In this document: positions 21,204-31,018 of the stretch, in pieces
Numbering within the stretch: the stretch's first letter is position 1
Layout: the number at the start of each line of letters is the position of its first letter
Assembly: GCA_029298735.1 (NCBI GenBank)
Contig: JANSLP010000333.1
Coordinates: 1-35,039 of the forward strand
Length of the DNA: 35,039 nucleotides
Direction of reading: 5' to 3'
Origin: Ophiostoma sp. CBS 140.51
Lineage: Eukaryota; Ascomycota; Sordariomycetes; Ophiostomatales; Ophiostomataceae
Notes under the pieces: model-generated
The model's input: the letters and a program-made list of their open reading frames with translations, nothing else
Told to the model about the DNA's origin: nothing
Database searches by the model: none
Translations under genes and position numbers: made by a program

Positions 21204-23682
21204 CTATGCGCACATAAAACGCGACAAATCTAGACGTCCTCCCAAGGCGTCTGACCCCGGCTGCTCTGCAAGGTCACCATCATCATCCTCCGCGTCGCTA
21301 TCGGGGACAATTTGGTCCTCGCTGCCTTGAGGGCGGTTCAGTGCTGCGACTTCGTCCAGGTCGGCAGGTGGAAGGGGAACAAACGATGGATTGACTGGCA
21401 CCGGCGCGCCCACGCTCCGTCGAATCTTCTTCGTAGAGGCCCTTGGCTGTTCTGGCCGGGCAACTGACGTGGACTCAACAAGCTCGCCCAAACTCATTCT
21501 CGGAGCCTTGGCTGGACGCTGGCGGGCCTGTCGCTGCGAGATGGAAGATGGCGGGGTGAGAATGTTCGGCTTTGTTGCTGACTTCTCTTGGCTTTCCACG
21601 AAGCTGGAGTCCGGAGTTGGCAGCCCATGCACTGTTTTGGCACCTCCAGCATACGAGAACCGACCGAGGGATAGGCGAGTAGCCGGAGTAGCTTCCTGTG
21701 TCTTTGAAGCACTCTTTTTTTGCTGGCTTCTTTGGTTGGCAGGGCTTGCAGGGACCTCAATACCGTCGCTCCCTGGGACAAAGTCACAAACTTTCGTCGA
21801 TTCCGTGTCCTCGAAAACATGCAAGGTCGATTTCGTGGATTTGTTGGACATAACCATATTCCAATCGTCAATATCAGGCAGACTTAACATAGCCTCCTCG
21901 ACGGAGTCGTCGGACATAAAAAACAATTCTGTAGGTCGTGTTGACTTCTTGACGGGCGGGGAGGCGGGAATCGTGGTAGACGTTGCCGTAAAATATTTGC
22001 TTCGTTCCAGGCTTTGGGGTGTTGGGTTAGTAGGCTCAATCTCAACGTGGTTGAGCCTGGCCTTTTTCTGGGGCCTAGATGAAGATGCGATGCTGCCCTG
22101 CGACCGGTGACCTTGAGAGAAAGACATGGACCGAGGCTGTGGCGGAAGCATCGATGTTGTGGTAGTCTGGCGATTTGTGTTGGTGGCGGGAATAGCGGGG
22201 GAGGACCCCAGCTGCAAAAGAGTTGATAATGGTTCGGTTTGACGGCGGCGCAGTCTTGGGCCATCTGTAGTTGCAGGCGTGTTTCGTGATACATCTACTA
22301 GAGGAAGTGAGGTGCGACCACCCTCAACATACGGCCGTGGTAGAGGAAACACGCGAGGTGTTAGTCCATTCTGCGTCAACGCCGCAACTTGTTGTTTGTC
22401 AACAGAGAAACAGTTTGGGTCCATTGCACCAAGGGGTATCCGCTGTGCTGACTCGCGTCGTTTGGCAAAGTATTCGTTAATTGGCTTGCCAAATGGCTCC
22501 GGATTTGTGGTATTGGAGAAGGCTGGTGTGAAGGGTGAGGTATTAGGGCCAGTGACACTGCTCGCCCGCCGCTTCTTGCCTGGAGACAAGGGCAAAACGA
22601 TGGGCTCCTTGGTCATGGGGTTCAAGCTGCCAACGGCAACTCCTCGGGCGATGTCGTGGTCAATTTTGTGTCCGATGAAGCGCATCTCCTCGACATCAAT
22701 GCCGTTTGTTGGTTCTGATAGAAGAACAAGCTCCTGCTTGACAGGGCAGAACACACGTTGGTGGAGGAATGTAAGCTCAGCCTGGCGGAAAGCGGCCATG
22801 TAGTTTTCGGACACCTTGTATTTGCCGTCGAACTGCAGCATGCGGACAACCTTTTCGATTGTTTTGTGTTTCCGAATCATGCGGTAGGCGGTCTTGAGCC
22901 CAATGTTGCCAATGCCCTCCAGATAATCGCAGCCACTGAGAATAGCCATGTGTCGGAAGTCCTTGTCGGAAAAGTCTGTGAGGGAAACCTCTCGGCAGGC
23001 GCAAAACTCGCGGCGGTTGATTTCGATACAGTGACCTTGCATGTCCAGTTTCGTCAAAAGGCGCTTGGCACCAAACACGAGCAGATCCGAGTCTTCAGAA
23101 ATGATGCCGCTGACAAGACCTTCGCGCTCAAGGTAGACCATCTGTGCGTCGGCTTCGTATGGAGCAACGACATAGGGGAGGCCAAGCTTCTTGAGTTCTT
23201 CAATCAAGTGGCAAGCCATTTCTGGAGTAATGTCAATAGCCTTCTGAAACTCCAGAAATGCCTGCTTCGGGTTGCCGGCGTTCATGAGCTCCTGGCCAGC
23301 CTTGCGGCTTTCTTCCCGGCGTTTCGCGCGAGACGACTCGGTGGAGGCTTTGCTTGGAAGAAAATCGCCATCGAAGACGAGATAGGGTGTGACGCCAAAG
23401 TGTTGGACCATACGGACGCGATTTAGGACGCTGTCCACGTATTTTCTTGTTGGCCGGCCCTGGGCTAGCTCCAGGGCGCAGCTGATAGCTCCGCGGTGTA
23501 GCCAACCATAGGCGTCGACGGCAAAGGTCTCGCCGGCATATTTCTTCAGCTCAATGGGCCGCTGAATGGATTTGAGAAGGGGAAGTAAACCTGAAATTTG
23601 TGTTAGCAGGACGGTCTGCACCAGGCGATATAATGCAGTTGATATGCATGCAATGCATTGAAGCCATACCAGTGATACCCAT
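21204..23682 (-). CDS. exo1: Exonuclease 1 (XPG/Rad2 family), 799 aa, two exons
   Basis: Exo1 is a 5'-3' double-strand DNA exonuclease and flap nuclease acting in mismatch repair and end resection in the nucleus. Exon 1 is only 13 nt (23682-23670, coding MGIT and part of G5); a 79-nt intron (GTATGG ... GCTAAC ... TTTCAG) leads to exon 2, 23590-21204. This restores the essential N-terminus MGITGLLPLLK. A frame continuing upstream without splicing is not the real N-terminus. Nuclease N domain ~1-100, I domain ~130-235 and a helix-hairpin-helix-type region ~220-245 are clear. Metal ligands are in place: D30, D78, E150, D152, D171, D173 and D226. The C-terminal half is disordered, with basic nuclear-import-like patches (GKKRRAS, PQKKARL) and, at residues 534-538, RSKYF, which fits the Mlh1-interacting MIP box. 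Divergent from the TMA16 gene, with three ACGCGT boxes upstream. Confidence 0.95.
23591..23669 (-). other. EXO1 intron 1 (79 nt)
   Basis: Donor G|GTATGG, branch GCTAAC and acceptor TTTCAG on the minus strand. It separates a 13-nt first coding exon from the rest of the gene. The intron contains a perfect 10-bp palindrome, CAATGCATTG, at 23651-23660, next to further ATGCAT units. Confidence 0.9.
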
Positions 23683-24646
23683 CCTGAGGGCGTGCAAAAG
23701 GCAGCGTCCGGGGGGGAAGGGGTTTGGTTTAGAGACGGACGCAGGCACCGGCCATTCGGGTTGGTTCGAAGACGTGTTGTCGAGGCCGCAAATTCGTCGC
23801 CCGTGTACAGATATTGGGCGGTGTCGTCACCCAAAACGCGTCAATTGCTTGTGTAAAGACGATAGACCGAAGAAGAACGAGACGGTTTGGACAGGCGGTG
23901 CGGAATGCTTATTTCTCGAGAAGTCGCCTGCTCTAGCAAGACGAGGCGACACAAAAGGGCAAGAGTCATAAATGGACGCGAATTGGAACGCGTGATATGG
24001 CTGAAGATGTGTGGACGATATAACGCGTATTGAGGACGGATGAGTTTGGTATTTGGTAAATTGAAAAGGAGATATTATGAGGAGAAAATATCAGCGTTGA
24101 AGATCCTGTCTGGTGCCAGTAAGGGAGGAGAGAGAAACGCTCTTTCCTTTTCGACCGTTGACGCGGCGAGACAGGAAAAGAGGAAGGTGCAGGCCCGCGT
24201 CGAAGTGGAGGTGGTTGCCGTTCCTGGACATACTGACCAAGGCCGCCCGCGTCTTGAGGAGTCTCAAGGTCTAGGCGCCACAGCACATGCCAGAGAGGGA
24301 AAGAGCCTGGCACGACGTGAAGAAAGCGCGTCCCAGCGCGTAAAAGGCCCTGGCCTTGCGCCCCAATGTGGCCTAGTGGACTGCGGCCCGATATTTCCAG
24401 GGCAACTGGACTGGGTGGATCGCCCCTCCCCCGCTACGAATAGAACGATCCCATTTAAGTTCTCCTGGAAAAGTGAAAGCGGCGATAAGATAACAAAAAA
24501 AAAAGGTGAATGGCAACGCTAAGAAAGAAAACCTCAAATGCTGAAGAAAGGCTTCCAACCATACCTCCAGAATACACCGCCAACCCATATTTCGGACCAC
24601 ACAATATCTCTCCGTTCAAACATCACCACCAAATACAACCACCACG
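23683..24646. promoter_or_regulatory. Shared divergent promoter of exo1 and tma16 with three ACGCGT boxes
   Basis: Exact ACGCGT hexamers lie at 23836-23841, 23988-23993 and 24023-24028, that is 154-346 bp upstream of the EXO1 start. A near match, ACGCGA, lies at 23976-23981. ACGCGT is the MluI cell-cycle box bound by the MBF (Mbp1/Swi6) factor in yeasts and drives G1/S expression of DNA replication and repair genes. Only four other ACGCGT hexamers were noticed elsewhere in the window (2281, 8215, 9121, 15255). The TMA16 side has a purine-rich leader that is ATG-free for about 105 nt before 24647. Confidence 0.6.
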
Positions 24647-25391
24647 ATGCAGAGGTCACTCGAAAAGACGCGCAAGCAGATTGTGAAGAAGAAGGGGCCG
24701 ATGGGAACGGTCCATGAAGGATCTCGCGACTCTCGCCGGTTACGCAAGGCCCTTGCCCGCGATGGCCGTCTGGGGAGGCTCGCAACAAGCAGAAAAGTGC
24801 ACGAGCAGCCGTTTGGTATGTGAATGTTTCTCTTTATCTTCTTCTGGCATCCAGGCATAGCTAACAAACAACCAGTCGATCGTGCAGGTTTCTTCCAAGA
24901 TTCAGCCCGGGAGACGGGCATCGAAGTCTTTGACGCCGAACAGTTTCTGGCTGCTGTGAAGAGGTTTGCCCATATACACCCTTGCGCTATCTACGTATAC
25001 ACATAAAAGTACGTTTCAAGTTGTGCTAACTAAATAGCTTTGTGCATCAACATGACGAGGAGATGGACGAGCTGAAGCGAGCTCGTCGCCCGGGACGGCC
25101 GGCAAGTACGCGCGAGGATGCGCTCAAGGTCAAGATTGCTTCTCTGGAGAAGGAGTTCCAGAATGGATTTTGTAAGTTTGTAACTGCTCAGCATGTCTAA
25201 AGCCGTCAGAACCTCAAACATTTCCAGACTGCTAACCGTTGCCAGTGGTACCTGATCTCACTTCGAAGGACAATGTATCTGCTTTGGAGCGGTGGGAGGG
25301 CTCTTGGTCGCAGTTGAACAGTCTTAGTTGGGTGCGCATCACCGAAGCGGGAGCTGTGCGGTCGGCGACTTTTCCCCCGAATAAAGACTAG
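24647..25391 (+). CDS. tma16: Translation machinery-associated protein Tma16, 178 aa, four exons
   Basis: Tma16 associates with late pre-60S and 60S ribosomal particles. Exons 24647-24815, 24876-24963, 25038-25171 and 25246-25391 join in phase (537 nt). The introns are typical: GTATGT with GCTAAC and CCAG, then GTTTGC with GCTAAC and ATAG, then GTAAGT with GCTAAC and CCAG. The protein begins MQRSLEKTRKQIVKKKGP, the basic N-terminal signature of the family, followed by HEGSRDSRRLRKALARDGRL. The middle has the very typical FVHQHDEEMDEL and RARRPGRPASTREDALK, and the end has FLVPDLTSKDN and LERWEGSW. The length is normal for fungal homologues. The second donor GTTTGC is the weakest splice signal, but the reading AVKSFVHQ across it fits the family. 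Confidence 0.95.
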
Positions 25392-28282
25392 ACGGCGAAA
25401 CGAACAGCCCATGGCCTGCCCCCTGGACACAATCATGTGTACGAAGACGACATCGAATCGCGAAGATGATGCGTGCAGCAGGCAAAATTCAGAACATGGG
25501 AAACGGAGCACGAGGCACAGGGGTTGAAAGCGCGAGACACCATATACGCGGTTCAAGACACACAGAGCCGTTGGTGACAAATGATACACAGGATACATCA
25601 GTTGGAATGGCTTAGGGGCCGGTCGTCTGTGTCCATTGCAGCTGTATCCGATGGCGTGCCTTTTGTCCAACAGCCTGCACCATCTGTCCGTGTGCCCAGG
25701 CTTCCCGCTGTTGCTTACGTTTTCTTGATTTGGGTTGGCGTTGCTGGCCGCGAATTGGAGGATAAATCGGGGCTGATTGTGCTCCAGGACACGGAACGAT
25801 CGCATGGAAACTCAGGCGGAGGCGGGGGAAGTTATGTGCTCGGTTGCGCTATCTGCAAGTAGGCGACGGGCATCGATAACTGGCCGTCGTTGCGCAGCGA
25901 GGACAACTTCTTTCTGCATGGGCCCCGCTGCTACCTTCGTTTGGGCTTCTATGGCTGCGCACAGCTACGCCGTGGCCACCTTGTCTCCGGATGTCCTCCC
26001 CACCCGGACGCGGCGAGCAGCATCCGCGATAACACCTTACAGCTATGCCTTTACGATTCTCCTTTGATTATCCCGTCCGGTTTTCGCCCTACCGCTTCTA
26101 TACGCCCTTTTCGGATTGGATATACTGGAAAGGTAGCTAGCCCTGCTGCCGACGCGCATGCAAATACGCATATGCACATGCAGCCACGAAATTTTGAATG
26201 TGTCAAGTCTATTGCAATATGCCCTACTCTCATCCTAAAGCTTCGTCTCGAAGCTTGCCTATCCGAGCAATTTACATTTTGTCCAATTATCATATAGAAT
26301 TAATAATTTGTACCGGCCTGATTTTTTCTTCTTTCTCTACTTTGCCTTTCAGATCGTTCTCTCTGTTAATTTTTGTCTTGCCCTCCTTGTTGTCTTGCTT
26401 CGAGGCCAGCCAGAGCGAGTATGCTGTGCGGTACACTTCCGCTGTGATCCCCGTCGAAGCACAAAAGACCAACAACCACAGCCGGAGTCTACAATTCCAG
26501 AGTATGGACTTGTGCAAACCAATTGTACCTTGCTTGTGTTACCCTGATGCCCGGACAAGGCTTCCACTCGGCGTACAAGGTCGACTAGCTACGGCGAAGA
26601 ATGGCGGCAGCTACCCGACCTAAGTCAGAACGTGAAAGGCTACCTAGGACATGAAACAGAAATAAAATGCCCTTGTTGTCGAACTTGGTAAGACCTACGC
26701 ACCCTTGCTAGGGTTTGCAGCTGTATCGTTGTCTTTTGTTTGTCTACATGAAACAGAATTGATCTTGGGCGCAGTTACTTGACATTTTCTGCCTTCCCTA
26801 AATTGGAGTTGATATAATATTCTGTGGGTTTTGATCTCCGTTTATCAAGATTTTGAAGAGCAGATGGATTGCATCTTGAAGTAAACTCTAGTGTATCTCC
26901 TATACAATGACGGGGTAGAGTCAGCGCGTCTTCTGTTTGTTTTATTTGTCCAATTCCAGATTTGCACTTCGCATCCAACACTCGTTTTGGGCCAGTAGCT
27001 TGCAGCTTCCCCTCCTTCTCCATGTATTTAAGTGGCAGGTTACTCGGTGCCGAGGTCTTTGTGTGCTTCCCCAGACGTCTCCTGTGGTCATTGTTTCCCA
27101 GCTTAAGTCATATCCTTCCACAACTTTTCGCTCCCTGCATGTCCTTGGATGCGTTGTCCCTGTCTTCTTGGTCTTTGCCTGCACAATGTCGAGGACGAAG
27201 TCGTGCATCACTGCATTTGCACTTACATAGAAGAGCCTTGTAAAGTGTAGTTGCACGTTTTCTGTAACTCTTATTCTTTCTCCAATGCACGAGTGTGCAT
27301 CTAAATCCAAAGAAAGAAAACCACTTGTTGTACGTAAGTGGGGGTGCGTCAAACAACAACTGGCTATGTCTGTGCTTCTCGACGTCGAACGATCGTGGGA
27401 GGAACGAAACGGGCTAAAAGGCAGAATATGTTGCCTCTGTATGACCCTATTGGGGAATATAACCCTTTCTGGCATAGGAACACAGGGCTAGCCATACCTC
27501 TTCACTTAAAGCTCACAATGTATGGCATACTCGAAAAGCTCGTTTGCAATGGTTGTCTGAGGCTGGCACACTTGTATTCTCGAACGTAGTACCGATTTGG
27601 GGACATGGAAAATAGAAAGAAAGAAGGAAAGAAAGAAAGATTGCTACCCAGATTTGCCCGAGTTGCTCTGTGAAACTTGAGTCAACAAGGCATCTAGAAG
27701 CAAGCGAGGGCAAGAGATGCACTGTCTATAGAATGGCATCAAATGACAAGAAAAAATACAAACAAATATACAGATAACTCGACTCATCTACAGCTCACTC
27801 ATAGCTTAACAACCAACTTGCTGTCCCACGTCCCCTCGTCCCCAAGTCTCCAGATCAGAGAAACCTGAAGGATTACCGATGCCCCAGCAGCACCGAGCAG
27901 GCGTCTCCTCTCTCACAACCCCTGATAACACGCAACTTTCGGCCGTCATGCATCCTTCCCGCGAGAGTGGCCAGGTCTCATAAATAACGCTGCTTGCCCC
28001 CCTTCTTTCCCACCTCGTAGTCTCTTATCGATGAGAAGCATATGGTTTAGCAAGCGTAGACATGAATCAACACGTTTGTTGACAGGCTCATTGGCACCCA
28101 CAAGCTGCAGTCCTTTCACTTGAATCACTCAACATCGAACTGACATATATGTCAGGTCAGATAAAAATGTACGATTTATCCTCCTCTGTTTTTGACATTT
28201 TCTTTTCTGCATGATCGTGATCTGAGAAGTCTGAAAACGGAAAAAAAAGAAGACTACATTGCTGACAAGTTTTACAGACACA
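25392..28282. other. Non-coding stretch downstream of tma16
   Basis: I see no firm gene in these 2.9 kb. The start is the TMA16 3' UTR. A 199-codon minus-strand frame (25206-25805) overlaps the last TMA16 exon antisense and looks like a shadow. The best independent frame is the minus-strand ATG frame 26942-27475. A perfect 8-bp hairpin lies at 26238-26256. A (GAAA)-like run lies at 27614-27641. The region is AT-richer than the neighbouring genes. Confidence 0.45.
26942..27475 (-). CDS. Unrecognised open frame, 177 codons, doubtful
   Basis: An ATG-started frame of 177 codons without introns, in a region with no other gene. The translation has mixed composition rather than low complexity, for example a stretch NVQLHFTRLF followed by MHDFVLDIVQAK. 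I see no signal peptide, membrane segment or known motif. Codon use leans to A/T-ending codons, unlike the GC-ending bias of MAM33 and KES1 nearby. By rough reckoning, about one frame of this length is expected by chance in a window of this size, so it is listed mainly for completeness. Confidence 0.15.
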   Translation of the reverse strand: MPERVIFPNRVIQRQHILPFSPFRSSHDRSTSRSTDIASCCLTHPHLRTTSGFLSLDLDAHSCIGERIRVTENVQLHFTRLFYVSANAVMHDFVLDIVQAKTKKTGTTHPRTCRERKVVEGYDLSWETMTTGDVWGSTQRPRHRVTCHLNTWRRRGSCKLLAQNECWMRSANLELDK

Positions 28283-28519
28283 ATGTGCCTCTATATCTCT
28301 CACATACGCATCTGCTGCCTCTGCAGCCATGAAGATACCGTGCTCATCTCGGAAAGCCTCTGCCCGACAGCACGCCATAGCGGCGTCTTTGGCAGCTGCG
28401 GCACGGGGCCGGGCGTCCAACGCAGCCCAACACGCTACCAGTGTTGGTCCTGCAAAGAAGCATTCGATCTGCGCATGACGCGAGCAACAGCAACGCGGCG
28501 ACGAATTAGTCTCAAGTGA
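28283..28519 (+). CDS. Putative small Cys-rich protein, 78 aa
   Basis: ATG at 28283 has a good fungal context (CACAATG) and opens 78 codons ending TGA at 28517-28519. The protein starts MCLYISHIR and holds nine cysteines. They include CCLCSHE near residues 11-17, a lone Cys near 28, GSCGTGPG near the middle and YQCWSCKEAFDLR toward the end, before a basic tail. This arrangement (Met-Cys start, a paired Cys with His, then a final CxxC) resembles the many small lineage-specific fungal proteins that probably bind zinc. The stretch is GC-richer than its flanks. No domain name can be given and the function is unknown. An unspliced single-exon model is assumed. A purine-rich frame follows at 28555-28818 but looks less convincing. 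Confidence 0.4.
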   Translation: MCLYISHIRICCLCSHEDTVLISESLCPTARHSGVFGSCGTGPGVQRSPTRYQCWSCKEAFDLRMTRATATRRRISLK

Positions 28520-29314
28520 AGAGATCTTGAGTGGACAGGATGTAGGACCACTAAATGGCTGGCACCTACGGATTCAAACCCCAGCGAAAAGGAAGAAAAG
28601 AAAAAATGACAGAAAATGTGACAAAGTTGTCTGTTCTTGCTGCAGGTTGGCAGACAAGCTATGAGATCCTGAAGGAGGAGACACAAAATCAGGAGCGTGG
28701 GCTAAGACAGGAGACTATTGGGCATAGAAACGGCGTCTTAGGGAAAACAAATGGGCAATCAATGGACGGTTTAAATCGAGGGATGGGTAGGGAATCCCTC
28801 AATCGGGGAGGGACCTAAAGGGATCTTGTGTTTGTTTTTTATGATCATAGATAGGGCGTTTTACTTTGGTTTTCGAAGAATTTATACACTTGTCTTACTG
28901 TCGTCTCAAATGGGCTGACAATCGTAGGCTGAGAAAGCATCAACAGGTGATGTCGTTCAAGGGTACTGTGAATTTAGTAGTTTTACGTGTGCTTGCCATC
29001 CTAACTCACAGTAGCTCGACTAAGGCCGCAAATCATCCCGCGCTGTAACAGTCACGTGGGGCTGTTTCCTCAGAATGCAGTGATCTGTCAAAACAGTGGT
29101 GGGTGGGGCTAGGCTAATGCACAGCTAGAAAATTTGGGCAAAGCTCTGGAAGTTTGTTTTCAGAAGCTTTTTTGGCCTCTGGATCTACTTGTACATATTT
29201 CCATACACCTTTGTCGCATTTCAAAACTCTGTGCCATAGCTCGACATTCTCTCTGATTTTTCGGTCACACAGCTTCTCTCCCACACATACCCACCCACAC
29301 CCATACCAAGCACA
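28520..29314. other. Upstream region and leader of mam33
   Basis: An 87-codon ATG frame (28555-28818) is K/G/Q/N-rich with no motif, and I do not call it a gene. The plus strand is free of ATG from about 29120 to the MAM33 start. The last ~40 nt before that start are the C/A-rich leader type usual for highly expressed fungal genes. I see no clear TATA box. Confidence 0.4.
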
Positions 29315-30328
29315 ATGATGTCTCTTCGCACACTCTCCCGCACGGCGCCCCGCGCTGCTGCCCGCCTTTCCAGCGCTCCCGCCGCTGTCCGCTCGTCGAT
29401 GCTCACCTCGTCTGCTGCTCGCCCGGCGACGTTCCAGGTCGCTACTGGTCTGCGGTCTGCTGCCTTGACCCGCACCAGCGTGTCTGCTTTCTCTTCGGCT
29501 GCTGCCCGCCGCGCCCCGGCTAACGAGGTCGACGAGGAGCTGTCGGCCAAGCTGTCGAGCGAGATCCAGTTCGAGAAGGAGATCCGCGAGAACGAGCCCG
29601 AGGCCACCAGCGTCAAGGACTTCCTTGAGAGCGGTCTGTTTGAGATTGAGGATGTCCCCGGCCGCGAGGAGGTTGTCCTGCGCCGCACCTACGGCAATGA
29701 GAAGTAAGTCAAGACGTACCATGGGATGTTGAGACGGACGGCGAGGAAGCTCCGTGAAGCTCGGTCACCTCTTGTCTACTGAATAACAACTAACAATACC
29801 CTCTTCACACCCTCTAGGATCACTGTGACGTTCTCGGTTGCCGACCTGGCCAACTACGACCCCGAGCTGTACGACGAGGACGCCGCGCTGGGCGATGAGG
29901 ATGTTGAGGGCGGCAGCGGCCGCAAGGCCGAGGAGACTGGCGCCGAGGATGGCGAGGACCTGGACGGCGAGTCTGGCTCCGTTCCCTGCCGCCTGTCGAT
30001 TGTCGTCGAGAAGCCCGGCCAGGGTGCCCTGACCGTCGAGGCCACCGCACAGGACGGTGGTCTGGTTGTTGACAATCTGTACTACTACAAGGACGCTGCC
30101 CACGCCCACGAGGCCACCGCTGATGCCGCCCACGAGGCGCAGCGCGAGTACCCCGGCCCTGCCTTTGGCAGCCTGGACGAGGACCTGCAGGTGCTGCTGG
30201 ACCGCTACCTTGAGGAGCGCGGCATCACCCAGGCTCTGGCTGTGTTCGTGCCCGACTACCTTGACGCCAAGGAGCAGCGCGAGTACCTGGGCTTCCTAAA
30301 CAACCTGAAGACGTTCGTCGACGCTTAA
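29315..30328 (+). CDS. mam33: Mitochondrial matrix p32/MAM33 family protein, 299 aa, two exons
   Basis: MAM33/p32 is an acidic, ring-shaped trimeric protein of the mitochondrial matrix linked to mitochondrial translation and respiration. Exons 29315-29703 and 29818-30328 are joined over a 114-nt intron (GTAAGT, CTAAC, CTCTAG), giving AAG then ATC, read as EKITVTFSVADL. The first ~65 residues are rich in R, S and A with almost no acidic residues, a clear matrix-targeting presequence. The mature part begins near EVDEELSAKLSSEIQFEKEI. Family-typical segments follow: DFLESGLFEIEDVPGREEV, ITVTFSVADL, a long Asp/Glu-rich loop (~142-185), DNLYYYKDA and, at the end, a helix ending YLGFLNNLKTFVDA. Codons are strongly GC-ending, fitting high expression. 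Two ATGs lie in tandem (29315 and 29318), so either may start the protein. Convergent with kes1. Confidence 0.95.
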
Positions 30329-31018
30329 ATGGAAAAAGGAAAGGGAAGAACAAGTGAACAAAAACTACAAACATAAAGGATGATGGGAAGATTAGTTGGG
30401 AGGTTTGATTTTCATGATTGGCGCACGTATTTTATGATCCTCACTCTAGCATAAAGAAAAAAAAATTAGCTGTACGATAGTTTGGACACCCAATATTCTG
30501 TCTTGGTTTACGATGATTGTCTGTTGCTTCCACTTCTATGGTGAACATGTACACTTGGTTATGATTCACTTGAATATGTAGAAGTCGTATTTGGTTTGTA
30601 ATGGCTGGGTAGTGAACGGAGATAACCAAAGATATCAAAGAGTGGTCAGCCTCCTCGGTGAAAATGGAGACCAAATGGGGAGAAAAGTTATGATGCGAGA
30701 GACAAAACAGGATGAATGATGGTGAAGCAAAAGCAAAAGAGAGAGAAAAGCAGCAGCAATAAAAAGCCGAAAACAAAAACGCCGATCAGGTACAGAGCAA
30801 AAAGGGTCTTCGACTGCTTTAGCCCGTCCATCCCACCTCCAGAGTCTCTATAAACATCCTGTATCGTTCAGATCTAATAAGTTGGTTGTGGGGGTTTGTT
30901 TGGTAAACGAAGAAACCCCTAAAGAAGAGCACATGTAGCCTCTCCTACATGTACATAATGCTGGGCGCGTCATCCATGCAATGCCGTCTGTGTGTTATGT
31001 GTTCTGTTCTTGTGTCTT
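30329..31018. other. Convergent 3' flanks of mam33 and kes1
   Basis: This 690-bp gap holds the 3' UTRs of two convergent genes. No protein-coding frame is convincing; the minus-strand frame 30441-30776 is a C/F/S-rich shadow. A perfect 8-bp inverted repeat with a 6-nt loop lies at 30931-30952, 67-88 nt beyond the KES1 stop, and would fold in the KES1 transcript. Confidence 0.5.
30931..30952. repeat. Hairpin in the kes1 3' region
   Basis: ACATGTAG (30931-30938) and CTACATGT (30945-30952) are perfect complements separated by six bases, CCTCTC. It could form an RNA hairpin in the KES1 3' UTR or simply be chance. Confidence 0.5.

Noticed and set aside
21391..22110. 239-codon plus-strand frame inside exo1
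   Set aside because: It lies wholly antisense to the well-supported exo1 coding region and has no motif; it is a shadow of the disordered exo1 tail.
25206..25805. 199-codon minus-strand frame overlapping the last tma16 exon
   Set aside because: It is partly antisense to a confirmed exon, with a mixed composition lacking any family feature.
28560..28590. tRNA-like T-arm sequence GGATTCAAACCCC
   Set aside because: The stem bases around the loop do not pair and no D-arm or anticodon arm is found upstream at the right distance.
28555..28818. 87-codon plus-strand ATG frame after the small Cys-rich gene
   Set aside because: The purine-rich DNA gives a K/G/Q/N-rich product with repeated GMGR/LNRG-like pieces; the length is common by chance.
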